Of a stretch of 8,112 bases of DNA, positions 1-5,456 are shown one piece after another. The position numbers and the translations under genes are program-made. Source of the DNA: Dialister sp. CAG:486 (GTDB lineage: Bacteria > Bacillota > Negativicutes > Veillonellales > Dialisteraceae). Under the pieces are notes generated by a model. The model had not been told where the DNA came from. It worked only from the letters and a program-made list of their open reading frames with translations, and searched no databases. Within the stretch, counting starts at the first letter, position 1, and each line of letters opens with the position of its first letter. The DNA is taken from NCBI GenBank assembly GCA_000434475.1, contig FR879559.1:1-8112 (forward strand). The letters are read 5' to 3'.

Positions 1-8
1 GGGGTTGG

Positions 9-53
9 CTTCCTTTTTCGGCGGCGAAGCCGCCGCTAAAAGTTTGAAGGAAG
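9..53. repeat. Imperfect long hairpin, intergenic
   Basis: An outer 7-bp stem (CTTCCTT at 9-15 with AAGGAAG at 47-53) encloses a perfect inner stem, CGGCGGC (19-25) with GCCGCCG (29-35), around a GAA loop. There is no U-tract directly after either arm of the inner stem, so I do not call it a terminator. A related short GC hairpin (GCGGC-TTC-GCCGC) lies at 6938-6950 inside another repeat, so this may be a fragment of the same dispersed element family. It lies downstream of the leftward sigma gene, next to its heptad repeats. Confidence 0.6.
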
Positions 54-102
54 GGATTAGGGATTAGGAGCTGCGAGTGACTAGTCACCAACCACCAATC
101 CC
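53..102. repeat. Inverted heptanucleotide repeats overlapping the 3' end of the sigma gene
   Basis: On the plus strand, GGGATTA occurs at 53-59 and 60-66 and GTGACTA at 77-83. On the minus strand, three contiguous heptads (GGGATTG, GTGGTTG, GTGACTA) run from 102 to 82 and overlap the end of the sigma-factor gene. They meet the plus-strand units at the palindrome GTGACTAGTCAC. The minus-strand units provide the last sense codons and the TAG stop of the sigma gene. Similar arrays occur in most other intergenic gaps of this window. Confidence 0.75.
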
Positions 103-650
103 CTGATCTCCCTGGCATACTTGGAAAGCTGCCTTTGGATCCGTTGTTTCTTTCTTGTGATGGACGGGAGGCTGTCGCCGGTGCGGGTGGAGATCTCCAT
201 GGGCGTCAGCCCCTGCATCCAAAGGAAAAAGACGGGCTTCTGCTTCTTTGTGAGACGGGCGAGGCGGGCGACTTCTTCGAGCGTGGCCTTCGCCTCGCCG
301 TAGTCATCAAGGGAAGCGCCTTCGGCCTGGTCTTCCAGGGTGAGCTCTTCGTGGTCTTCACGTGTCATCTCCTTGCGGATGCGGTTCATCCGCTGCCACC
401 TGAGACGGGGCGTGATGTAGCCAGCAAAGCTCGGATTCTTCTTCGGATCGTAGCAGGCGGTCTGTTCTAAAAAATGAAGGATGAGCTCCTGCTCGAGGTC
501 TTCGTAGGAAAGGCCTTGGCAGAAGTTCTGTCGGATGCTTCGGATGAGGGGCTGGTACTGCTTCAGCAGGGCTTCGGCGGCGTCTTTGTCCCCGTGCTGC
601 CAGGCGAGCGCCCGGCAGATGTCTTTCTGATTTTGTTTTTCGTCGAACAT
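81..650 (-). CDS. Small sigma-70-family RNA polymerase sigma factor
   Basis: A 189-residue protein with the two-domain layout of a minimal sigma factor. Residues about 24-95 look like region 2: a helix LLKQYQPLIRSI, then the acidic YEDLEQE segment, then a basic aromatic stretch around GYITPRLRWQRMNRIR, as in core-binding and -10 recognition helices. Residues about 132-180 look like region 4: KKQKPVFFLWMQGLTPMEIS followed by a helix-turn-helix ending in a basic tail. An acidic linker (100-125) joins them. Length and layout suit ECF-like, phage-borne or TcdR/UviA-type sigma factors, but I cannot name the subgroup. The ATG at 650 is preceded only by a weak purine-rich GGAAAGAG, in contrast to the strong ribosome sites of its neighbours. 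Its target promoters are unknown. The last residues, roughly GLVVGD, are encoded by intergenic heptad repeats, so the original C-terminus may have been changed. Confidence 0.8.
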   Translation of the reverse strand: MFDEKQNQKDICRALAWQHGDKDAAEALLKQYQPLIRSIRQNFCQGLSYEDLEQELILHFLEQTACYDPKKNPSFAGYITPRLRWQRMNRIRKEMTREDHEELTLEDQAEGASLDDYGEAKATLEEVARLARLTKKQKPVFFLWMQGLTPMEISTRTGDSLPSITRKKQRIQRQLSKYAREIRGLVVGD

Positions 651-690
651 GTGCGTTCTCTTTCCGGAGCGCGCTCTCTTTTGTATTTCC

Positions 691-730
691 GGATGTATTC
701 AGAATAGCAGAACATCCATTCTATTTCCAA
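691..730 (-). promoter_or_regulatory. Candidate promoter of the sigma gene with an inverted repeat over the -10
   Basis: Reading leftward, TTGGAA (730-725) is followed after 18 nt by an extended -10, TGC-TATTCT (TATTCT at 706-701). This lies about 50 nt upstream of the sigma start codon. The inverted repeat GGATGT (691-696) / ACATCC (712-717) brackets the -10 hexamer, the kind of position where a repressor could block transcription. Both hexamers match consensus at four of six positions only, so this is a candidate. Confidence 0.4.
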
Positions 731-847
731 TCGCCTTCGATGGCTGTAAGCGTCGCATCACGGCATAAGAAATCCGCATAAGCAGAATGGGCGTTCTCTT
801 TGTGTGGATGAAGCTGAAATACATGTTCGGGCATATGGAGCTGTTTT

Positions 848-876
848 TTGGCACTGGGATCATGCTATAATATAAT
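848..876 (+). promoter_or_regulatory. Strong sigma-A-type promoter of the thioesterase gene
   Basis: TTGGCA (848-853) and a perfect TATAAT (871-876) are separated by 17 nt, one mismatch from the ideal housekeeping promoter. The predicted transcription start, about seven bases after the -10, falls near 883. That is where the ribosome-binding site AAAGGAGG (883-890) begins, so the leader would be only about 16 nt. This also argues that the gene starts at 899 and not at the upstream in-frame TTG at 848, which lies inside the promoter. Confidence 0.75.
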
Positions 877-898
877 ACATATAAAGGAGGTCTTTATC

Positions 899-1387
899 AT
901 GAACCATCCATTTCCGCTGAATGAAAAAGAGACAGCGCTGCTCCGCCGGGAAGAGGAGCGGCGTGGTATCACGCTCGTCGAATGGCCGAGAAATCCGACG
1001 TATAATATGTGCTTTGCCTGCGGGACGGAGAATCCCATCGGTCTGCACCTGCATTTCTTCTCACTGCCACAGGGATGCCTCTCCCTCTTCACCCCCTCAC
1101 GCGAGCATCAGAGCTACAATGACCGCATGCATGGCGGCCTCATCATGACACTGATGGATGAGGTGATGGGTAATTATCTCTTCCTGAAGGGCGGTATTCC
1201 CGCCTATACAGGCAAGATGGAGAGCCGCTTCCGGCAGCCGATCCTTATCGGAGAGACGGTCCTCATCACCTGCGAGGAGGTCCGCCGGAAAGGGCATCTC
1301 ATCGTCATGAGCGCGAAGATCACAAAAGAAGACGGGACGATCGCTGCCGAGGCGACGTCACATATGATGCTGGGGATGAAGGAGTGA
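899..1387 (+). CDS. PaaI-type hotdog-fold acyl-CoA thioesterase
   Basis: A 162-residue single-domain protein that would hydrolyse acyl-CoA thioesters in the cytoplasm; the substrate cannot be read from sequence. The motif NMCFACGTENPIGLHLHF (residues 37-54) is the C-x-x-C-G-x-x-N-P-x-G-L signature common in PaaI/YiiD-like hotdog proteins. YNDRMHGGLIMTLMDEVMG (73-91) holds the HGG turn and the acidic residue on the central helix typical of this family's active site. The ETVLITCEEVRRKGHLIVMSAKI segment fits the following beta strands. I chose ATG 899 because AAAGGAGG (883-890) precedes it with an 8-nt spacer and a near-consensus promoter covers the upstream extension. Length is normal for the family. 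It appears monocistronic. The stop TGA lies inside the first unit of a heptad repeat (GTGACTG GTGACTA). The family call is firm; the physiological role is unknown. Confidence 0.87.
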   Translation: MNHPFPLNEKETALLRREEERRGITLVEWPRNPTYNMCFACGTENPIGLHLHFFSLPQGCLSLFTPSREHQSYNDRMHGGLIMTLMDEVMGNYLFLKGGIPAYTGKMESRFRQPILIGETVLITCEEVRRKGHLIVMSAKITKEDGTIAAEATSHMMLGMKE

Positions 1388-1397
1388 CTGGTGACTA
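1384..1397 (+). repeat. Heptad repeats at the thioesterase stop codon
   Basis: GTGACTG (1384-1390) and GTGACTA (1391-1397) are contiguous 7-bp units. The gene's TGA stop (1385-1387) is part of the first unit. They are followed by GTATTGCGTTTTC, closely matching what follows the heptads after the holin gene (read leftward: GTATTGCATTTCC), so the repeat family has conserved flanking sequence. Confidence 0.7.
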
Positions 1398-1444
1398 GTA
1401 TTGCGTTTTCTAAATAACTGGCATTTAAGTCAACTTCCGAATCA

Positions 1445-1590
1445 AGTGAGAAGTGAGGAGTAAAGGTACGGCGCATAAAATGAAGAAGCGCCGCGGAGTT
1501 TTATATAAATGATGTACAAACTGTTTTATATAATGAAGGGGGATATTGGGGCACTATATGAATGGTGTGCCCCTTCCTGCACTTCTCACT
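1445..1590. repeat. 146-bp block bounded by 11-bp inverted repeats
   Basis: AGTGAGAAGTG (1445-1455) is the exact reverse complement of CACTTCTCACT (1580-1590). The left arm itself looks like heptads (GTGAGAA, GTGAGGA). Inside lie a partial copy of the dispersed GGCGCATAAAA repeat (from 1465) with a CGGCGC/GCGCCG stem (1470-1475/1488-1493), an 11-bp direct repeat GTTTTATATAA (1498-1508 and 1523-1533), and a hairpin GGGGCAC/GTGCCCC (1548-1554/1567-1573). No protein of credible size is encoded. It could be a small non-autonomous element or nested repeat debris. Confidence 0.5.
1465..1500 (+). repeat. Dispersed repeat, partial copy C
   Basis: The segment from GGTACGGCGCATAAAA through the GAAGCGCCGCGGAGT stretch matches the first part of the repeat copies at 4143-4201 (reverse strand) and 5600-5657 (forward), then diverges after about 37 bases. 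It holds a CGGCGC / GCGCCG stem. Confidence 0.55.
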
Positions 1591-1620
1591 AAGTCCAGAA
1601 GTTAACAAATCGCTATGCTG

Positions 1621-1655
1621 GTAACTAGTGAGTGGTCACTGGTGACTAGTCATTC
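1621..1655 (+). repeat. Five contiguous heptads upstream of the DUF4405 gene
   Basis: The 35 bases divide exactly into GTAACTA, GTGAGTG, GTCACTG, GTGACTA and GTCATTC. The array ends eight bases before the ribosome-binding site of the next gene, so any transcript of that gene starting upstream would carry it in the leader. Confidence 0.65.
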
Positions 1656-1675
1656 ATCCCCGAAAGGAGGATGCC

Positions 1676-2323
1676 ATGAACAGACGAATGCTTGTCGATA
1701 CCTCGATGCTCTTTGTTTTTCTCCTGCTGCTGGACTACCGCTACATCCACAATTTCGGTCATGAGATGTTAGCCTTTGTCTTTACCGCGCTCTTTCTTCT
1801 CCACACGATCTGGAATGCGAGGTGGTACCATGCCCTCTTTCGTGGGCGCTGGCCCAAGCAGCGCATCGTCATGACCGGTATCGATCTGCTTCTGCTCTTC
1901 CTTTTCCTGGGCGTCATGCTGACGGGGCTCTCCTTCTCGCACACGATGCCGATTTTCAATATCCACCCGCCGCTCTGGGTGCATCGGCTGCACCGCATCT
2001 TCGGTTTTCTGATGCTCTTTGTGATGGGACTCCATCTCGGCATCCACTGGCAAGGGATCTGGGCAAAGATGAAACGGGCGATGCACATCCCCAATACCGC
2101 ACCAGTCTCTTTTTTGAGCCATGCCGCGGCGCTCATCCTCGCGGCAGCGGGTGTGTACAGCTCCTTCCTGTATGCCCTGGGCAGCCGCCTCTTGCTTATT
2201 CCTGTGCGCTCGCTGGCGCGGCCGCCTACGACGCTTTGCCTTTTCCTTGCCTGTCATCTCTCGATCGTGATCCTCTATACGGTCATCGGGTACTACGGAT
2301 GGAAATGGGCAAGCAGAAGATAA
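1676..2323 (+). CDS. Six-helix DUF4405-type membrane protein, possible b-type haem binder
   Basis: A 215-residue, strongly hydrophobic protein with about six predicted membrane segments (roughly residues 6-20, 28-47, 67-86, 105-126, 147-170 and 185-207) and basic loops. Histidines sit in or near helices (H25, H29, H43, H103, H106, H120, H124). The HEMLAFVFTALFLLHTIWNARWY stretch resembles DUF4405 proteins, which are cytochrome b561/NrfD-like in layout and thought to bind haem. Haem binding here is inferred from this pattern only. The start is set by AAAGGAGG at 1663-1670, five bases before ATG 1676. The gene stands alone: heptad repeats lie before it and an intrinsic terminator about 50 bases after it. 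No redox partner gene is adjacent. The membrane topology is sure, the DUF4405 assignment fairly sure, and the function unknown. Confidence 0.7.
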   Translation: MNRRMLVDTSMLFVFLLLLDYRYIHNFGHEMLAFVFTALFLLHTIWNARWYHALFRGRWPKQRIVMTGIDLLLLFLFLGVMLTGLSFSHTMPIFNIHPPLWVHRLHRIFGFLMLFVMGLHLGIHWQGIWAKMKRAMHIPNTAPVSFLSHAAALILAAAGVYSSFLYALGSRLLLIPVRSLARPPTTLCLFLACHLSIVILYTVIGYYGWKWASRR

Positions 2324-2372
2324 AAGAACCTGCTATCATCACCAGTCTAAGGAAACGCGCCTTAAACAGCTC

Positions 2373-2409
2373 AAAAACTCACGAACCTTTTCCGGCTCGT
2401 GAGTTTTTT
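2373..2409 (+). terminator. Intrinsic terminator after the DUF4405 gene
   Basis: AAAAACTCACGA (2373-2384) pairs perfectly with TCGTGAGTTTTT (2397-2408) around a 12-nt loop. The right arm ends in six Ts on the plus strand, and the left arm starts with five As, so it may also work leftward. It separates the membrane-protein gene from the polymerase unit. Confidence 0.85.
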
Positions 2410-2444
2410 GATTGGTCTCATTCTTAATCTGGCGTTCTCTAGTC

Positions 2445-2462
2445 CGCGAACAGATTATCGCG
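2445..2462. promoter_or_regulatory. LexA-box-like palindrome upstream of the Y-family polymerase
   Basis: CGCGA (2445-2449) and TCGCG (2458-2462) form a perfect inverted repeat with an 8-nt spacer, 28 bases before the start codon. Within it, CGAAC-AGAT-TATCG (2447-2460) matches the Gram-positive LexA box CGAAC-N4-GTTCG at eight of ten defined positions. An SOS operator would be logical for a translesion polymerase. I found no convincing -35/-10 pair around it, and the two mismatches fall in the right half-site. Confidence 0.45.
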
Positions 2463-2489
2463 TATCCTTATAGCAGGAAGGAGGACGAA

Positions 2490-3749
2490 ATGAATCAAAG
2501 CTACCTCTGCATCGACCTCAAGAGCTATTACGCCTCTGTCGAGTGCGTGGACCGGGGGCTGGATCCTTTCACCGCGAATCTGGTCGTGGCCGATCGGGCG
2601 CGGGGAATGGGCGCGCTCTGCCTCGCTGTCAGCCCCGCACTGAAAGCACTCGGCGTCCGGAATCGCTGCCGCCTCTTCGAGATCCCGAGCGGTATCCCCT
2701 ACCTCATCGCACCGCCGCGGATGCAGCACTACATGGACGTTTCTACCGAGATTTACAAGATCTACCTGAAATTTCTAGCACCGGAGGACATCTTCCCCTA
2801 CTCCATCGATGAGTGCTTTATGGATGTCACGCCCTACCTTGCCATGTATGCCAAGACGCCCACGGAAATGGCAATCTCCCTCATGAATCAGATCTACCAA
2901 AGGACCGGTATCTGCGCGACCGCCGGCGTGGGGACGAATCTCTTCCTCGCCAAGATCGCAATGGATATCCTTGCTAAGCATGCCCCCTCACACATCGGCG
3001 TCTTGGACGAGACAGCCTTTCGGAAAATCATGTGGCATCACCGTCCCATCACCGACATCTGGCAGATCGCAGGCGGCACCGCGCACCGTCTTGCCAAGAT
3101 CGGCGTCTACGACCTATATGGCATCACGCGCATCCCTGAGGCGACGCTCTATCGCCTCTTTGGCAAAAATGCCGCTGCGCTCATCGACCATGCCTGGGGC
3201 CGTGAGCCCTGCACGCTGTCCGATATCCGTACCTATTCACCGAGATCCCGCTCGATCTCTGCCGGGCAGATCCTCTTTACGAACTATACCAGCGAAGACG
3301 CCCGCATCCTTCTCCATGAAATGGCAGAGACACTGATCCAAGAGCTTCTGGAAAAAGAGCTGGTCGCAAAGGAGATCAGCCTTCGCATCGGCTACGCAGG
3401 AGAAGAACGCGCCTCCTCTGGCGGAAGCCACCGCCTGCCCAGCTGGACCGACATCCCCAGCCGCCTCCAGCATGCGTTCTCTGCGCTCTATGAGGCGAAA
3501 GTCCGCCGGGATATCCCCATCCGCTCACTAAACCTCAGTCTGGGCCGTCTCGCGCCCGCCGGCGAAGGCTATGAGGAGACGAGCCTTTTCAGCGATGCCA
3601 AAGCCGAAGCGAAGGAGCGCGCCATCGAGAAGGTCATGATCGAGATCAAAAAAAAGCATGGCAAAAATGCCATGCTTCGCGGGATCGACTATATGCCCAA
3701 GGCGACGCTGCGCCTCAGAAATACACTGATAGGAGGTCACCATGCCTGA
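2490..3749 (+). CDS. Y-family translesion DNA polymerase (UvrX/UmuC-like)
   Basis: A 419-residue protein of normal length for the Gram-positive UvrX/YqjW branch of Y-family polymerases, which copy past damaged template bases with low fidelity. CIDLKSYYASVE (residues 7-18) carries the first metal-binding Asp (D9) and the tyrosine steric gate (Y14 by alignment to Dpo4). YSIDECFMDVT (104-114) holds the catalytic D107-E108 pair. TDIWQIAGGTAHRLAKIGVYDLYGI (188-212) is the thumb helix-hairpin-helix. The little-finger region follows, with ETSLF (363-367) resembling a sliding-clamp-binding peptide and a C-terminal RNTLIGGH typical of the branch. I start at ATG 2490 because AAGGAGG (2478-2484) lies five bases upstream; the longer ORF to 2412 has no ribosome site and reaches the preceding terminator. 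It is translationally coupled to the YolD gene by an 8-bp overlap. A LexA-like palindrome upstream suggests SOS control. Members often travel on plasmids and prophages. Confidence 0.92.
   Translation: MNQSYLCIDLKSYYASVECVDRGLDPFTANLVVADRARGMGALCLAVSPALKALGVRNRCRLFEIPSGIPYLIAPPRMQHYMDVSTEIYKIYLKFLAPEDIFPYSIDECFMDVTPYLAMYAKTPTEMAISLMNQIYQRTGICATAGVGTNLFLAKIAMDILAKHAPSHIGVLDETAFRKIMWHHRPITDIWQIAGGTAHRLAKIGVYDLYGITRIPEATLYRLFGKNAAALIDHAWGREPCTLSDIRTYSPRSRSISAGQILFTNYTSEDARILLHEMAETLIQELLEKELVAKEISLRIGYAGEERASSGGSHRLPSWTDIPSRLQHAFSALYEAKVRRDIPIRSLNLSLGRLAPAGEGYEETSLFSDAKAEAKERAIEKVMIEIKKKHGKNAMLRGIDYMPKATLRLRNTLIGGHHA
3654..3677 (+). other. Perfect 10-bp hairpin inside the polymerase gene
   Basis: AAGCATGGCA (3654-3663) pairs with TGCCATGCTT (3668-3677) around an AAAA loop, about 65 bases before the YolD start. 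It encodes the KHGKNAML stretch, a segment that is itself conserved in the polymerase branch, so the palindrome may follow from codon choice. No U-tract follows, so it is not a standard terminator. Confidence 0.5.
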
Positions 3750-4050
3750 TAGAAAAAGAACCGCGCAATTCATGCCGTTCAATGGCCTGCGCGGCTACGC
3801 AGAACAAGTGACGGCCGCCCAGATCCGGCGAGCCGCCCGAAGAGAGATCACCGAAGACCGCGCCCGCGCCCTGAACGACGCCCTGCTCGAGCTTGAGAAG
3901 GGCGACACCGTCGCCATCACCTATTTTACAGGAAATGACTACGCCTGCACCCATACCACCATCGTCGAAGTCGATCCCGTCTATCGGAGACTTCGCACAG
4001 AAGACGGTATCATCCGCTTCAAGGATCTGTGGGATGTGGTGTGCGAGTGA
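3742..4050 (+). CDS. YolD-like protein, partner of the Y-family polymerase
   Basis: A 102-residue protein. The N-terminal RKRTAQFMPFNGLRGYAEQV (residues 4-23) and the central beta-rich part (VAITYFTGNDYACTHTTIVEVDP, then RRLRTEDGIIRFKDLWDV) match the pattern of the YolD-like family. Such genes sit directly after UvrX/YqjW-type polymerases in Bacillus, its prophages and many Firmicutes mobile elements. The role of YolD is not well defined; by gene partnership it is taken to assist or modulate the polymerase. AGGAGGT (3731-3737), inside the polymerase gene, precedes ATG 3742, and the 8-bp overlap with the polymerase stop implies co-translation. The next gene is convergent. No obvious intrinsic terminator follows; the downstream gap holds heptads and dispersed repeat A. 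Confidence 0.85.
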   Translation: MPDRKRTAQFMPFNGLRGYAEQVTAAQIRRAARREITEDRARALNDALLELEKGDTVAITYFTGNDYACTHTTIVEVDPVYRRLRTEDGIIRFKDLWDVVCE

Positions 4051-4081
4051 GAGGAAAAATGTAAGGAAATACGGATTAAAA

Positions 4082-4133
4082 GTGACTGGGGACTAGTGAC
4101 TAGTGACTAGGAACCTCGAGTGACTGGTGACTG
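4082..4133 (+). repeat. Six heptads downstream of the YolD gene
   Basis: Four contiguous units at 4082-4109 (GTGACTG, GGGACTA, GTGACTA, GTGACTA) and two more at 4120-4133 (both GTGACTG) are split by a 10-bp interruption. The orientation is the same, relative to the upstream gene, as in the arrays after the thioesterase, holin, nucleoside hydrolase and transporter genes. Confidence 0.75.
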
Positions 4134-4142
4134 AAATGCCAT

Positions 4143-4226
4143 CTTCGGGCATCGCCACCATCCATACTCTGCGGTGCTTCTATATTTTTATGCGCCGTAC
4201 CACCATTTCTCATTCAAGCGAAATTT
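4143..4226 (-). repeat. Dispersed repeat, copy A
   Basis: Read leftward, 4201-4143 matches 5600-5657 at roughly nine of ten bases, sharing GGCGCATAAAAATAT and the end block GGTGGCGATGCCCGAAG. Its upstream part (about 4226-4202 leftward, including GAATGAG and GAAATGGTGG) matches the start of the copy at 6899. It lies in the gap between the convergent YolD and GH25 genes and ends at the GH25 stop codon. Confidence 0.7.
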
Positions 4227-4859
4227 TCAAACGAAATCAACAGGCGATATGCCCTGCGGGCTAGTCCCGAGTCCCAAGATCCTATCCCCATCCAGCCGAT
4301 GCCCTCCGATATCCAGCTGATCGGTATACTGCCAGAGGAAGGCTTCGGGAAAGTCGCAGGTCCTTCCCCACTGCGCGCACCAAAAGGGCCAGCTGGAAGC
4401 TCTCTCCGGAAAGATCATCTGCGTCAGCCAGTCATAGCTCGCATAGACCCCGGCAAGATAGCCCGCACGCTTCAGAGAATCCACATACGCACCGCACATC
4501 GCTGTGATGCGCGAAGGCTCCACGATCCCCCGCGCTGCCTTCCAGCCGTCCGCATCTTCCATGTCATACCAGACACCAAGCGGCAGCTTTTCCGGGGAAA
4601 GTCCGCAGTCTGCGAGGACATGCACGGTGAACCGCGCCTCATCCTCCGCCGCCTTTGGCGTATCCGCGTAGCTGTAGTAGTAGACTCCGACCGGCAGCCC
4701 GGCGGCGAGTGCGCCATTGATATGCTCATAAAAGAGACGGTCCAGATGCCCTCGTCCCCAGCCGAGACGAATGATGGCGAAGGCGATCCCCGCCCGGCGA
4801 ATCTCCTCCCAGTCGATCTCCCCATTGTGTTCCGATACATCAATGCCTGTATTGTACAT
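4227..4859 (-). CDS. GH25 (Chalaropsis-type) lysozyme, endolysin-like
   Basis: A 210-residue protein almost entirely made of one glycoside hydrolase family 25 domain, which cleaves the MurNAc-GlcNAc bond of peptidoglycan. The N-terminus GIDVSEHNGEIDW (residues 5-17) has the first catalytic Asp (D7). GVWYDMED (95-102) supplies the D99-x-E101 pair with the expected acid/base Glu. FWCAQWG and LWQYTDQ are the usual late beta strands, and LDGDRI (189-194) stands where the family has VDLN. There is no signal peptide and no cell-wall-binding domain, so export would need a holin, and one is encoded directly upstream on the same strand. AAGGAG sits 5 bases before ATG 4859. The pair looks like a phage-type lysis cassette without other phage genes. 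The 3' end abuts dispersed repeat A, so loss of a C-terminal domain is possible, but the catalytic fold looks complete. Confidence 0.9.
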   Translation of the reverse strand: MYNTGIDVSEHNGEIDWEEIRRAGIAFAIIRLGWGRGHLDRLFYEHINGALAAGLPVGVYYYSYADTPKAAEDEARFTVHVLADCGLSPEKLPLGVWYDMEDADGWKAARGIVEPSRITAMCGAYVDSLKRAGYLAGVYASYDWLTQMIFPERASSWPFWCAQWGRTCDFPEAFLWQYTDQLDIGGHRLDGDRILGLGTSPQGISPVDFV

Positions 4860-4883
4860 AAGTTCTCCTTTTTGATACTAATA

Positions 4884-4911
4884 GTGACTAGGGATTAGGG
4901 ATTAGGGATCA
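4884..4911 (+). repeat. GGGATTA-type heptads between the GH25 and holin genes
   Basis: Contiguous units GTGACTA, GGGATTA, GGGATTA and GGGATCA read on the plus strand, opposite in orientation to the array at 4926-4960. Together the two arrays fill most of the 100-bp gap between holin stop and lysozyme start, leaving only the lysozyme ribosome site free. Confidence 0.7.
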
Positions 4912-4925
4912 GGGAAATGCAATAC

Positions 4926-4960
4926 CAGTCCACAATCACCAGCCACTAGTCACCAGTCCC
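4926..4960 (-). repeat. Five heptads starting inside the holin stop codon
   Basis: Read leftward, the units GGGACTG, GTGACTA, GTGGCTG, GTGATTG and TGGACTG are contiguous. The first base of the first unit is the G of the holin TAG stop codon. The array is followed by GTATTGCATTTCC, nearly the same as the sequence after the thioesterase heptads. Confidence 0.75.
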
Positions 4961-5436
4961 TATCTTCCCCTCAGCTTTTTCAAAAGTTCTGTCATCGATG
5001 AGACGCCGGCATCCGACAGGTTCTCAATGACGGAAAGTGCTTCCGTCGCGGCAAGGTAACTGACCACGATCCCTGCCATACCATCCGTGGAGGCCCCCGC
5101 CTCCTGAAGGAGCGCATCACTCACGATCCCCGCTGCCACGCAGAGGTTGTAAAGGATGAGCTTCTCCGTCCCCCGCTTCTTCATGATCTCACTGGAGATC
5201 AAGCGCTGCCTGCGCGCCTCCCGGATGCCGCAGACCGATTCCAGAAAGGTCGGCTGTCTGCCGCAGGATACCAGATGCTCATGACTGATCGCGATCCAGC
5301 GCGTGAAACAATCGAGGAAGATCAGGATGCCAAAAAGCAGGAGCATCGCCAGCTGTTTCTCAAGGGTCAGGAAAAGGATCCCGCCCATCAGCTTCATGGG
5401 AAATCCATCCGTCAGCCGTTCAAGCATGTCATTCAC
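4960..5436 (-). CDS. Phage holin family 4 (TcdE/toxin-secretion type) protein
   Basis: A 158-residue membrane protein. Residues about 28-48 (LAMLLLFGILIFLDCFTRWIAI) form a clear first helix. A basic loop (60-92, rich in R and K) follows, then two more hydrophobic helices (about 94-112 and 119-136). The closing YLAATEALSVIENLSDAG motif (127-144) is diagnostic of the holin-4/TcdE family. Such proteins form membrane pores that release endolysins or toxins. I take GTG 5436 as start because AAGGAGGTGA (5452-5443) precedes it with a 9-nt spacer measured from GGAGG; ATG 5427 is an alternative with an overlong spacer. GH25 lysozyme follows 100 bases downstream in the same direction, a classic holin-endolysin pair. 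The gene may have its own promoter within 5457-5500, downstream of the terminator at 5501-5545. Confidence 0.87.
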   Translation of the reverse strand: MNDMLERLTDGFPMKLMGGILFLTLEKQLAMLLLFGILIFLDCFTRWIAISHEHLVSCGRQPTFLESVCGIREARRQRLISSEIMKKRGTEKLILYNLCVAAGIVSDALLQEAGASTDGMAGIVVSYLAATEALSVIENLSDAGVSSMTELLKKLRGR

Positions 5437-5456
5437 CTCTCTTCACCTCCTTCTGT

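Noticed and set aside
643..658. LexA box at the sigma start codon (GAAC-N6-GTTC)
   Set aside because: The spacing is six instead of four and it overlaps the start codon; the match is probably chance.
808..870. 20-codon ORF starting at ATG 808
   Set aside because: No ribosome site; it runs through the thioesterase promoter.
1548..1573. Terminator after the thioesterase
   Set aside because: The GGGGCAC/GTGCCCC stem is good but is followed by TTCCTGC, not a T run, and is 160 bases from the stop codon.
2412..2489. Upstream extension of the polymerase to 2412
   Set aside because: It begins right at the terminator, lacks a ribosome site and adds residues not found in the family.
4082..4133. CRISPR array
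   Set aside because: Units are 7 bp and contiguous with no spacers.
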